The notes beneath the pieces are model-generated. The model was not told the origin of the DNA, did no database searches, and was given only the letters and a program-made list of their open reading frames with translations. DNA of 36,754 nt, from positions 1,209,303 through 1,246,056 of the forward strand of contig NW_003101666.1 of the NCBI RefSeq assembly GCF_000003855.2, written 5' to 3'. Source of the DNA: Blastomyces gilchristii SLH14081 (taxonomy: Eukaryota > Ascomycota > Eurotiomycetes > Onygenales > Ajellomycetaceae). The translations under genes and the position numbers were made by a program. Positions 1 through 9,148 of the stretch are shown piece by piece. Position 1 is the first letter of the stretch. Every line of letters begins with the position of its first letter.

Positions 1-2
1 AA

Positions 3-2159
3 AGCATGAAGATCTGGTCTCAACTGCAGGTTTTTATTGATATAAAAGAAGTATTTGATTATATTTCAAAGTCAAAGTTAATTCAGATATTGAAGATGTT
101 AAAACTGTTACTTTCTCTAATAAAATGAGTTAACTGTTTTATATCTAAAAGAATTATACAACTTTTCTTTGATGAAATGAAATAAGACAAGACTGAGATA
201 AAAATAGAAGTATTACAAGAATCTTCAATCTCACTTATTTTATTTACAATATACACTGTATATCTATTCAAAAATAGAAATATAAGAATAGTGTGATCTC
301 TGAGTTATGTAGATGATATTGATCTAGTCTACAGCTCAAAAACTATCAAAGAGAATTTAAAAGTGATTGAAGAAGCTGTAAAGAAAATCTTTGTTAGAGC
401 AGATATTAATTAAATTCAATTTAATATGAATAAAACTGAGTTAATTCATTTCTTTTCTAGATTCAATGAGAAAGAACTATCTCTAACTCTTTTAAATAGA
501 GAGATTAAACCCAGTGTAAATATCAAATGATTAGAAGTATGATCAAACTTCAAGTTGAATTTTAAATATCACATTCAACAAAGAACTGTCAAGGCAGAAA
601 GACTATTAAACAATATAATCAGACTATCAAATACAGAGAGAGATCTATTCTTCCAGGCTATAAGACAGTTATATATAGCCTGTATTACATCAGTAGCTGA
701 TTATGAAGTTCAAGTTTGATGAAATAATCAAGAGAATTTCACTGAACTCTTTCAAAGTCTGTAAAACAGAGTCTTGAGAAGAATTCTGAGAGCATTCAAA
801 TCATCTTCTATTAAAGTAATGAAAATTGCAGCTTCAATTCCTTCTTCTGCTATTAGATTTGAAAAGGTCTGTATGAACTATGCTCTGAGAGTTATAAAGA
901 TAAGCTTAAATCATATAATCAGAGAAAGAGTCTCTTCTTCATTTTCATCAATTAACTCTGAAAATGAACTGAATTGAAATAGATTTCTTAATTGAAATGA
1001 AAATAATTCTTCAAAGAAAATGTCTTCTCAACTATACAGACTATACTCTCTGATTAAAAATCAATTTTCTTCTTTAAATATTGAAAAAGTTGATCATGAG
1101 AAGTTATCTCTCTGAAGAGAAAAGCTTGAATCTCTTTTAAACTTACAAATAAGTGAACTATTAAAAGAGAAAGAATATGAATAGCATTTGAAGAGAATTT
1201 CTACAATCAATATAAAAGACTCTATTCTGATTTATTCAGATGACTCAAAAAATGAAAATTTGAATAGATTAGATGCAGGCATTGCTTATACTGAAGATAA
1301 TATTAATTTTATCTCAGATTTCTGAAATCTAGACTGTGAATCTGAAGTCTTTGATACTGAACTATTTATAATAGTGAAAGCTTTCAAACTCATAGAAATA
1401 AAATCTCATAAAAGAGAAAATAGTTTGAAAGAGACATGAGTATTCTCTGATAGTCAAGCTGCTTTAAAAAGACTTAGAAATAGTCAGATTCATAATAATT
1501 AAATGAATCTTGAACTGATCTTAAACTCTGTTTTGAAAATTCAAAAGAGAAGAATATCAAAGCTGATAATTCATCTACACTAAGTTCCTGCTCATATAAA
1601 TATTCATGACAATGAATTGGCTGATTCAGCTGTAAAAAAGAGTGCAGAATTAAGCAGATCTATTCAAAAAATTGTGTCCTGGTCTTTTATAAAGAGAAAA
1701 ATAAAAGAATCTTGTTTAGATAAGTGAAATGAAAGCTGGCAGAAATAAAAGAAGAGTATACATTATTCAAGATTTGAAACAAAACTCAAGTGAAAATCTT
1801 GTTCAATTAAATATAAAAAGAAAATATTCTCATCTATAATACAGCTGAAACTAGAACATGGCTATTTCAAATCTTATATACAAAGATTTGATGATAGATT
1901 TGACTCAATAGAATGCTCATTCTGCAATGTAAATGAGAATTCTGAGCATATTGTAATGCACTGTGCATTATACAATAGTCTCAGAGTCAGATTGAAAGAG
2001 AAGTATAATCTAAATCAATTAAATATGAGATTCTTATTCTCAACTGAGACAGGAATTAAATACTTAATAGACTTTCTATCAGAAACTCAAGCAGCTATAA
2101 GATAATGGCTAAATTCAGAATTATCTGAATATGAAGAGGAGAAAATCAATCAGATATAG
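3..2159 (+). pseudogene. LINE ORF2 remnant: reverse transcriptase, RNase H and C-terminal zinc finger
   Basis: This is the C-terminal part of the LINE polymerase, which would nick DNA and copy element RNA into the target. Residues seen: FIDIKEVFDYIS (the RT palm aspartate region) near 35, the catalytic box YVDD at 306-317, an RNase H-like segment around 1220-1640 including IHLH-stop-VPAH and NELADSA, and a cysteine finger (CSFC, then SEHIVMHC) near 1915-1965. The frame runs in register from about 30 to the TAG at 2157-2159 but has many internal TGA, TAA and TAG codons, including TGA where conserved Trp is expected. It is inactive. The YVDD box is intact here although the full-length copy has lost it. 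Family assignment to Tad1 is by remembered motif order, not by a search. Confidence 0.9.
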
Positions 2160-2455
2160 TCTGTTAAAACAGCTATATACTATCTTTTAATAATTTGTTT
2201 TGTTATAGTCTCTCTTTACTTTATCTTTTCCTTTCAATTCCTTTCTATCTATCTATTTAATGTGTCTATCTTTAAGACTGTGTTCTCTTTCTCTTTTCCT
2301 TTGTCATGATATTGTCAAATGGTTTCAAAGTATTAGAAGATGTTAAAACACTGTAATTTGTAAACAGTTTTTGTATTCTGAGCTGGAATTTTCTGATTTT
2401 GCATATCTGAAATTGATGAATGTATAATAGTTAACTTTACAGATATAGGAAAAAC

Positions 2456-2545
2456 CCTGAGAACTAAAAGTTCTCAGGTAGATGTTATAGTCTCTGACTG
2501 CATACATCTATAATTGAAGAATAATAATAATAATAATAATAACAA
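2456..2545 (+). other. LINE copy 1 3' end: two hairpins and (AAT)n tail
   Basis: Stem 1 is CCTGAGAACT and AGTTCTCAGG with an AAA loop (2456-2478). Stem 2 follows at once: TAGATGT (2479-2485), 18-nt loop, ACATCTA (2504-2510). The tail junction TGAAGAATAAT and (AAT)n follow. The same structures occur at 19148-19202 in the other copy, and stem 2 has a counterpart in the SINE at 23217-23247. Likely the structure recognised by the LINE reverse transcriptase; that role is inferred. Confidence 0.75.
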
Positions 2546-3461
2546 AGTATTTATATCTTTGACAGTTTGAATACTGTGTTTAAGCTTTGAGATTTATTCT
2601 TGAGTCTTTGTATTCATGAACTCTCATTTTCAAATCTGTCACTCTTACTTCAGAGATTCTTGATTATTTAAGTATCTTTATATATACTAAAACAGAGGCA
2701 TTTTTTCTACTCTGTCTGAACTCAATTGAATTTAGTCATACAGACTCTTTTCTCAGTTAAATAGAATTGTATTCTTCTAATTTATTTTCAAGAAGTAGTA
2801 TTTCTTTCTCACAGTCAAAAATTTCAACTGAAATATTATAAAGAATGAATTTATCTTACTTTTTATCTCTCTCAGATAGAATTATTGTATTTAACAGAGA
2901 TTCTATTACTGACTTTCAGAGATTCTTATTCTAAATGAGAAATTCTGCACTGAATTCAGGCATTGTAGTCAGAATGATGAAATTTTCAAAGAAAGATAAC
3001 TCAATTGAAGCTATAACTAATTTTTAAACTTCAGTATCAGTCATTAATTGAGAAAAGAACTGCTGACTACTTTCAATTCTAATTCTGAAAATAAGATTTA
3101 AGTTTAGCTTGTTTCTTTACAAGGTCTTCTGATTTGAGACTTTGAGAATAAGTCTTCTATTTCTAGAGATTTAAAAGTTTTTCTCTTTTTATATTTTTTT
3201 CTCTTCTTTTCTATGAACAGAGGTCTGAGTAATATTCTTCGCAGTTTTCTCACAATTTTGAGCAGGTTTTGAGATAGCAGGTTTAAAGACAGCAGATTCT
3301 GCTACTTGAGCATACATTTTCTTCTTATTTGAAGAAGACGAAGAAGAAGAAGAAGAAAAGAAGAGTCAGTGATTATACTAGAAGTTATCAATATTTTTTA
3401 AACTGTGTTTAAAATTCCAAGTTTGAACTCAATCATCTCTTGTAGTTGTCTAGTTTAAGAA
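2546..3461 (-). mobile_element. Antisense LINE fragment, copy 3 (ORF1 region)
   Basis: Read on the minus strand, this matches about 13468-14396 of the full-length LINE: the ORF1 coiled-coil start, the Ser-rich stretch (the GAAGAA run near 3335-3360), and up to the first zinc knuckle, which begins at its left end (cysteine codons near 2570). Homology stops near 3461, so this copy was probably 5'-truncated on insertion. Its other end stops exactly at the tail of copy 1, consistent with copy 1 having landed inside it. It is heavily mutated and non-coding. Confidence 0.88.
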
Positions 3462-3465
3462 TAAG

Positions 3466-3659
3466 TGCTCGCAGGCGGTCATTCAGATGTTTACAGCTTG
3501 ATATGATATATACTATTAAGTACTAGAAATATTCATGATAGAAAGATAAATGTAGAGATTAAATGTATAATAGTATTTAAGCTATGTTATAAATAGTATT
3601 CGCGAACTTCAGTCTATATAGTTGTATGTAGTCAAGAGCTGCTAACTCTATTAATTACA
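3466..3659. repeat. Probable solo LTR of an unidentified retroelement
   Basis: A 194-bp block that starts TG and ends CA and keeps scarce CpG-containing stretches (GCTCGCAGGCGG at the left, TTCGCGAAC in the middle) inside eroded DNA. It is flanked by the same 4 bp, TAAG, at 3462-3465 and 3660-3663. Orientation is unclear, because the termini also read TG...CA on the minus strand. No second copy exists in the window, so it could be an LTR whose partner lies outside. Moderate confidence. Confidence 0.5.
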
Positions 3660-3663
3660 TAAG

Positions 3664-5540
3664 AGATAGAAATAGAGATAAAGAATCTGTAAGAAGCAGA
3701 ATTTCTTATATACTCTCTTCTCTCTAAGACTTTATCTATGAAGTCTTTCACTGAGTGATTTCATAGAATCAGACTCAGCACTGTAGTAATACTCACTAAA
3801 AATTCTTCATATCTATAAAAAATCTTAGTGAGAAACAATTCCTTATTACTATAAAGAGAAAAGAGTCTATCACTCAGTTTCTTATTCTGTAAGATTCTTT
3901 GTAATCTGCAGATCTTCCTCTGATTATTATACAGATTTATCTCATATCTTTTATACAGAAGAGTTTCAGTTGACTCTCAATTATTTCTGTAAGATTTCTA
4001 TATAATTATTATATAAATTTATCTTACAGATAAATCACTTTCTATAAGATTATTCTTATTAAAGAGAAGTATTTATGAGTTAATCTTTTACTCATTCTTA
4101 TAAATTATCATTCTTTGATATTATAGAGTTGTAAGAAATTTTCTTTTCTTTTATCAACTCTGTAGAATTGTAGAATTAAGATATTCACAGTCTATAATTA
4201 CTTTTTATAGTTATATTGAAAGATAAAGATCTGCAATTTATAATCACTCTTTATTTACTAGAGCAATCTGACTGTTTTATAAAATCACTTATAGTGTTAA
4301 TAAATCTCTCTAGAGTAGTATAAATATCTCAGATCTATCTGTGAAATCTCATCTTCTTTTTTCTTTTTCTATAACAGCTCTTATTTTTATAAACTGTGAG
4401 TATTCTCATTCATTTACAAAGTCTTTTTATCTAGATGACAGAGAGAGAGTGTTCCTGACAATATTTATATATTAATTCAAGAACTTCTTAAGAATAAAAA
4501 TTCTTTCAACTTTAATATCTTTATAAATAATATCTGACTACTGTTACACTTTTTATAAGTATCTCTACAACTTCTCTGATCACTTTTTACTAACTTATAA
4601 AGTAGAGACATCATCATCTACAATAGTATCTTTATTTCTCTCAGCTCTGTCACTGCACTCAATCTTCAGATCAGTAGTCAATCTCATACCTCTCTTAGAG
4701 CAGTCTCTGACTTTTAGTAGCACAGTCTCACTCTTTACCATAAGTTTTTCTGTAAGTAATTTCTTACAGACTCTAACTAATAGCTTCTATAAAGCTCTCA
4801 GTACTGTCAGTGATTTCTGCAGTCTCAAAGATCTATAATTATCTTCTCTCTATCTGTATAATCTTTAATCAGATATATGTAAATATATCTAGATTCTTTA
4901 TCAACAGTTTTTACACTGCAGCGCATTTCAGCAATTTTATTATTAATAAGAGATAAGTTCTTAGAACTTATAAAATTCAGATAATTAAGACAATGTGAAT
5001 ATTATAAATTCATGATAGAAGTTAATCTGAGTAGATGAGCTCTCTCTTCACATTTCAATTACTTTCAGATTGAATACTTCAGTATAACTGAGAGAGTAAA
5101 CACAGCTTTGTAAGAAGTATCTGATTATATATACAGATAACTAGTCTTCAAGACTCTGCTGCAACTGTATAGACTCTGATATTCAGCTCTCTTGAAATCT
5201 GTGTATTTCTAGCAGTCTTTATATTAAATGCAATAATTGTCTGTATCATAGATATGATACTTTCTGCTTCTTTTAAGAGAAGAATTAATAGTTACAGAGA
5301 AATTAAGTATCACAGATATTAAGAATATAAGTGTGAATTTTCTTTATTTTTTCTTTATTAATCTTTAAATTATGTTCATAGTTCTGTTTTTATTTTTCTT
5401 TATTTATAACTTTAATAATAATATGATTTCTTCTTTTCTTTATATACACTGTGAACTATTTATCTCAGCAGAAACTTATTATCTTGTAGACTAGAGTTTA
5501 TAAATAATAGTATTAATATCTTTATCACAATCAGATTCTT
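3664..5540. other. RIP-eroded AT-rich stretch, unassigned
   Basis: About 1.9 kb with no open frame above 60 codons and no domain I can recognise on either strand. One minus-strand frame between roughly 4900 and 3670 has fairly spaced stops and could be a decayed coding region, but nothing in it is diagnostic. By position it lies downstream (minus sense) of the outer chromovirus integrase. It should therefore hold that element's 3' UTR and LTR or another insertion, but I see no LTR boundary or partner copy. Confidence 0.4.
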
Positions 5541-5820
5541 AATGAAGACTGTATTATTCTAACTTATCAGAATTCACAGTATGAAAGTTATGTCTTAGCT
5601 TTTACAGATATCTTATCTGCTCAGATAAGTCTCAAGTGAACTTATTCATTTTATCAGAATACTCTTATCACTGAACCTTGAATCAGAGCTTATAATCTTA
5701 CTTCTCTGAGTTAACAATCTCTTTGATCTGATATTCTCTTTCACTCTTTAGTACTTTATGAATAGAGTAATGAGTCACAGAATTCTCTTCTAAGAATTTC
5801 TTATATTTACAGAGTAAAGA
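5541..5820 (-). pseudogene. Outer chromovirus: integrase C-terminus with chromodomain
   Basis: This is the distal end of a Ty3/Gypsy pol gene separated from its main part (32449-35995) by the Copia insertion. Removing Copia and one copy of its AAAGA duplication rejoins the frame: NVFHVSL on the right flank continues as LCKYKKFLEEN here. About 25 codons later a chromodomain-like stretch follows, with EYQIKEIVNSEK and then several TGA codons at positions where chromodomains have Trp. In chromoviruses this domain binds histone marks and steers integration to heterochromatin. It is broken by several stops, so inactive. Homology is judged by eye. Confidence 0.82.
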
Positions 5821-5915
5821 TGTCAGGTCACGTGATCTGACTTACTAATCCTTTCATTATATAACTTTTCACAAGCTAGCAATCTTTTAATCACACAAGC
5901 TTTACACCTTTCACA
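5821..5915 (+). repeat. Copia element 5' LTR
   Basis: 95 bp, TGTCAGG...TTTCACA, with an E-box-like palindrome GTCACGTGATC near the start. It pairs with 32354-32448; the two differ at 8 positions by my count, all transitions, with no length change. Preceded by the target duplication AAAGA. Confidence 0.93.
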
Positions 5916-5928
5916 GGTTATAAGACTC
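5916..5928 (+). other. Copia primer-binding site, degraded
   Basis: GGTTATAAGACTC directly follows the LTR. It corresponds to GGTTATGAAGCCC in the gag-only element and resembles the complement of the anticodon arm of initiator-Met tRNA, the half-tRNA primer used by Copia-type elements. The differences are partly G-to-A. Confidence 0.55.
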
Positions 5929-6770
5929 ATTTTAGGCAAAAACACTGTTAATTCAGAATTCCTTGTCAATATAATTATTATTTAACTACTGCTTCATTTA
6001 ATACATCTATCAGGTGTTAAAATTGTCTTATTCTATTAGTATTGATGTATTTGAGATCTTGTTGATCAATAATACTACTGCTCACTTAAAAAAGAAGTTT
6101 GCAGAAACTGCATCACATTTGTAAAAAAGTAAGAAAAAGAGAATAATATTGACAAGAATTTAATAAATGAATATTAAGATGACAGATTTAATACAATCTC
6201 ACTTATATACATGTTTATAATCTCACATTCTTTTCACTGTGTCAGTTGCAGTTGATAATGATAATTCTTCACACTTATAATCTGTCAGTGAACATTCTTC
6301 TGAAGTATTTAAAAGCTTCATTAATAAACATTTCAAAACACTCTCTTAATTTAAAGCTGGTTTAAATACAGCTTCTGACACAGTCAGGCCGGCTCTCTGA
6401 TCTACTTAACAGCTTAATGCTGATTCTCATGAAGTCTGTCATTCAGACAAGATAATATCAGATTAACAGATAAAACATCTCAAGATAATATTTAAGATAA
6501 AGAAGAAGAAGTAAAGAGTTCTAGAACTTAAATTACAACTGAAAAAACTTTATTAATAGAGATTCTCTACAGATTGATCACAGAATGTTAATAATCATTC
6601 TGTTATTATCTTTACAGTTATATGAGATTCTAATCTCAGTGAAAGATTGAAATTCAACCTTTATAAACTGAATAGCTATATAGGCAAGACAATCTCTCAA
6701 TTCAAGAAAGATGTTAAGAATGCTGTGAGATTAAACAGTCTAACTGATATATTTAATTACATCACATGAA
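5929..6770 (+). pseudogene. Copia gag, first segment
   Basis: Decayed capsid gene of the Copia element, upstream of the gag-only insertion. A readable frame near 6632-6770 gives DSNLSERLKFNLYKLNSYIG and then continues into 8827-8981 once the insert and one GTATC are removed. No long open frame survives; stops are TGA and TAA. Assignment as gag rests on its position after the LTR and primer site, because the sequence itself is too eroded for motif recognition. Confidence 0.6.
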
Positions 6771-6775
6771 GTATC

Positions 6776-6885
6776 TGTTGAAGCTACTACACAAGCCCTA
6801 ACCCACGTGACCCACACACATATATTTAGCTTTCACTAGCTACTAGTTAGATAACAACAACTAACCACGTTCAACCTCTCTCACA
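6776..6885 (+). repeat. Gag-only element 5' LTR
   Basis: 110 bp, TGTTGAAGC...CTCTCACA, identical to 8712-8821 except for one A/G. It contains CCCACGTGACCC and a CATATATTTA stretch that may act as a TATA region. Confidence 0.95.
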
Positions 6886-6902
6886 GGTTATGAAGCCCTT
6901 GC
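6886..6902 (+). other. Primer-binding site, half initiator tRNA-Met type
   Basis: GGTTATGAAGCCCTTGC immediately follows the 5' LTR. It matches the complement of the anticodon arm of initiator tRNA-Met (GGTTATGAGCCCTGC in yeast, from memory) apart from two single-base insertions. Copia-type elements are known to prime from this cleaved half tRNA. Confidence 0.6.
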
Positions 6903-6988
6903 ACTTCTATGAAGTGTTATAACCATGCAATAATCATACAATAAGCTTTTCAAATAGCTGCTTTTTTCATTCAAATACCCCATATCAA

Positions 6989-8173
6989 ATGCCTGTCAAT
7001 ACGAGATTGATCAACCGCGAAGAGACTTCAGAGAATCAGATAGCTGGATTCTTTCCAACACCAATAACCGCGCGAAGACGATGCAATAATCAAGCCCAAG
7101 ATAATCCTCCAGAACCCGAAGATATGGCAGACCATGATGAAGCCACCATTCTGAGGCAGCTTATTGCTCAGAAGGATGAGGAAATACACTGAATGAGAAC
7201 TGCCCCTGCCAATCAAAGCACTCCAGCTACAACTACTGTCAATGATGGCAATGATCTAAGCCCTGATCTTGCAGAATACCTTCAAAATCAAGGCGACACC
7301 CCTGCACTGAGCAGAGTCCTTCAAGAATTCCGTGAACGCGTCAAATACCTTCAAAAACCAGGTCTTCTCAAATCAACATCTGATTATCCCATTTGGAAGG
7401 AAGAGATTCTGCTTGTCATCAAGCAATCTCACACAGAAGATCTCCTGAATGCAACTACAAAACCCTTGGAGAATGCCTCTAAGGATATGAAATGATTCTG
7501 GGAGGAATGCAACTCCTGGCTATACAATTTTGTATGATCTTCTGTTTCTATTGAAGCCAAATCTCTTTTTACTATACCTCAAGGTTCCCTAAGTTCTGCT
7601 GCTCTATGAAACATCATAGCAGCATTCTTTTCAGAATGGGTGGAAATCTGCAGAGCTTGCCTGTCCAAGGAATTCAATGATATCAGTGCAACTGCCACCT
7701 ATGATGGCTTCAACTGCTTGTTCATAGAATGCCTGCTTGCAATCCGCGTTGAGTATATCTGCCTTGGATATGCTAATATCCCCAACTTCATATTCTTCAA
7801 CAAGCTCCTCAACGGCCTCACCAAGAAGTGGTCAACCTTTATCAGAGATCGCATGGACTATGCAGCAAAGAATGATAATGTCACATCACTAGAAGATGGT
7901 TTCCTTGATCTCTGCAGAGATATACTACTCCGCCTGCCGTTGGATGACAAAAATGCCAGAGATGACACAAAGAATGCCAAAGACACCATCAAGAAGGATA
8001 AGGATAATAAGAAGAACAACAAGAAGTGCACCCACTGCAAGCAGGATGGCCATGAAGAGCCTTACTGCTGGTTCACACACCCTGAAAAGCGTCCTGTTGA
8101 TTGGAAGGATAGAACAAAGAATAATAATGAAAGCTCAGCGCCTACATACACCACTGTTGAGCATGTCTACTAA
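6989..8173 (+). pseudogene. Gag of the gag-only LTR element, CCHC zinc knuckle, four in-frame TGA
   Basis: One reading frame of 395 codons from ATG to TAA (8171-8173), interrupted only by four TGA codons (7190, 7493, 7535 and about 7607). It would encode the capsid protein that packages element RNA. The middle resembles the Copia Gag (UBN2-type) core, with Trp-rich segments such as SDYPIWKEEILLVI and LTKKWSTFIRDRM. A Lys/Asp-rich stretch precedes the zinc knuckle CTHCKQDGHEEPYC (CX2CX4HX4C, about 8029-8070). Seven TGG codons and many CAA/CAG codons remain. All breaks are TGA, so mild C-to-T/G-to-A damage (CGA or TGG to TGA) is likely. The annotated ATG is the first in a leader about 100 bp after the LTR; a start inside the frame is also possible. 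Confidence 0.85.
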
Positions 8174-8472
8174 AATGATAACCATGATACCGATAACCAT
8201 GATACCCGGGCTGTTGAATGCCCATATGATAACCCAGGATAAAGATGATACCCCATGATAACCATGATAACCCACGATAACCAGGCCACCGAGTGCCTAT
8301 ATGATAACCATGATAACTCACGATAACCAGGCCACCGAGTGTGCCTATATGATAACCATGATAACCCACGATAACCAGGCCACCGAGTGTGCCTATATGA
8401 TAACCACGATAACCCATGATAACCAGGCCACTGAGTGTGCCTATATGATAACCACGATAACAATAACAATAA
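8174..8472 (+). repeat. 48-bp minisatellite downstream of gag
   Basis: About four head-to-tail copies of a 48-bp unit built from ATGATAACC blocks followed by CCAGGCCACCGAGTG. The left end is more degenerate (GATAACC/GATACC heptamers only). The unit length is a multiple of three. It makes long open frames on the minus strand that are only a repeat effect. The next 230 bp to the 3' LTR hold no gene; they end in the polypurine tract. Confidence 0.9.
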
Positions 8473-8702
8473 AATGACAAAAATATGAGAAATGAGACCC
8501 CGCAGTGTTCAGATGACTGGGGGGGTAATACAGATACAGGAAGGACGGATTTGAGTGTTTTTTCTTGCATATTCGCGTGTATTTGCATGTATGGAGCTAG
8601 TCCTTATGAGAAAACTAGACTCTACTTTGTGTAATTAATTATTATTGCAGATTTGAATAATTTGAGCGCTTTTGACTGCATGGGTTAACTGGCCTGCGTA
8701 GC

Positions 8703-8711
8703 ATGGGGGGG
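8703..8711 (+). other. Polypurine tract of the gag-only element
   Basis: ATGGGGGGG ends exactly where the 3' LTR starts (8712). This is the expected plus-strand priming site, intact here, while equivalents in the eroded elements have lost their G runs. Confidence 0.75.
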
Positions 8712-8821
8712 TGTTGGAGCTACTACACAAGCCCTAACCCACGTGACCCACACACATATATTTAGCTTTCACTAGCTACTAGTTAGATAACAACAACTAA
8801 CCACGTTCAACCTCTCTCACA
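8712..8821 (+). repeat. Gag-only element 3' LTR
   Basis: 110 bp, TGTTGGAGC...CTCTCACA, followed by the duplicated GTATC. It is 109/110 identical to the 5' LTR. Confidence 0.95.
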
Positions 8822-8826
8822 GTATC

Positions 8827-8981
8827 TTCATGAAATCAAAACTGATTGATACACAGTGTTGATATATGATAGAGAAACAACAGACTCAGAACTCTCTATA
8901 AAGAGATGATGAATAAGCACTATTCTGAGATATCAGAAACTGATAACTCTACACATTCATCTCAAACTTCTTGAGTGCAGG
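8827..8981 (+). pseudogene. Copia gag, second segment
   Basis: The short piece of the Copia gag between its two insertions. On the left it rejoins 6770 (frame ...NYIT-stop-SIFMKSKLID). On the right the frame (FISNFLSA) continues at 30849 as DVRSCFFKYDENQ when the Gypsy insert and one 4-bp duplication are removed. It contains several TGA and TAA codons and is inactive. Confidence 0.7.
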
Positions 8982-9148
8982 TGTGGTTCGGAAGAACGTA
9001 CAACCGCCGGATAATAACGCGGCCGCCTCCGAACTTGCTTACGAATGTAAAGGGGCCATAGCGGCCACCAATTAATTTAGTGTACAGTATATAAGAAGCC
9101 GGCGTATGCCTGTAATCATACACTGACTCAAGCAACCTTTGAATCACA
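8982..9148 (+). repeat. Gypsy element 5' LTR, GC-rich
   Basis: 167 bp with many CpG (AACGCGGCCGCC), unlike the AT-rich interior, and a TATA-like GTATATAAGAAGCC at 9087-9100. Followed after TC by TGATAGCATG, which resembles an initiator-tRNA primer site (TGGTAGC) with G-to-A damage. Confidence 0.88.

Larger units (their letters stand above)
1..2545 (+). mobile_element. Tad1-like LINE, copy 1 (3' part, cut by the window edge)
   Basis: This is the 3' part of a non-LTR retrotransposon, collinear with the full-length copy at 11615-19230 (offset 16698 from position 30 to the end of ORF2, with no net length change over more than 2.1 kb). The only length difference I saw in that overlap is one extra G near 29. 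It holds the second half of ORF2, a 3' UTR and an (AAT)n tail ending near 2543. Differences from the other copy are mainly C/T and G/A, often CA/TA or TG/TA, which is RIP-like. The 5' part and left target-site duplication lie outside the window. On the right it abuts an antisense LINE fragment, so it probably inserted into that older copy. Confidence 0.93.
6776..8821 (+). mobile_element. Small gag-only LTR retrotransposon (Copia-type, non-autonomous)
   Basis: A complete 2046-bp element: 110-bp LTRs at 6776-6885 and 8712-8821, TSD GTATC at 6771-6775 and 8822-8826, primer-binding site, one gag frame, a 48-bp minisatellite and a G-rich polypurine tract. No protease, integrase or RT is present, so it must borrow these from a relative. 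The LTRs differ at one base (A or G at position 6), and base composition is far richer in GC than the surroundings, so it is the youngest insertion here and hardly touched by RIP. Its LTR shares a CACGTGA core and a TTTCACNAGCTA block with the surrounding Copia element. Confidence 0.95.

Noticed and set aside
1..3461. Twin-priming inversion of a single LINE
   Set aside because: In twin priming the inverted part lies 5' of the sense part. Here it lies after the AAT tail, so two separate insertions fit better.
8174..8472. CRISPR array
   Set aside because: The units are contiguous without unique spacers and lie inside a eukaryotic LTR element.
8142..8588. 148- and 99-codon minus-strand open frames
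   Set aside because: They are produced by the 48-bp minisatellite, translate into repetitive GYHIGT-like strings, and overlap the gag end on the other strand.
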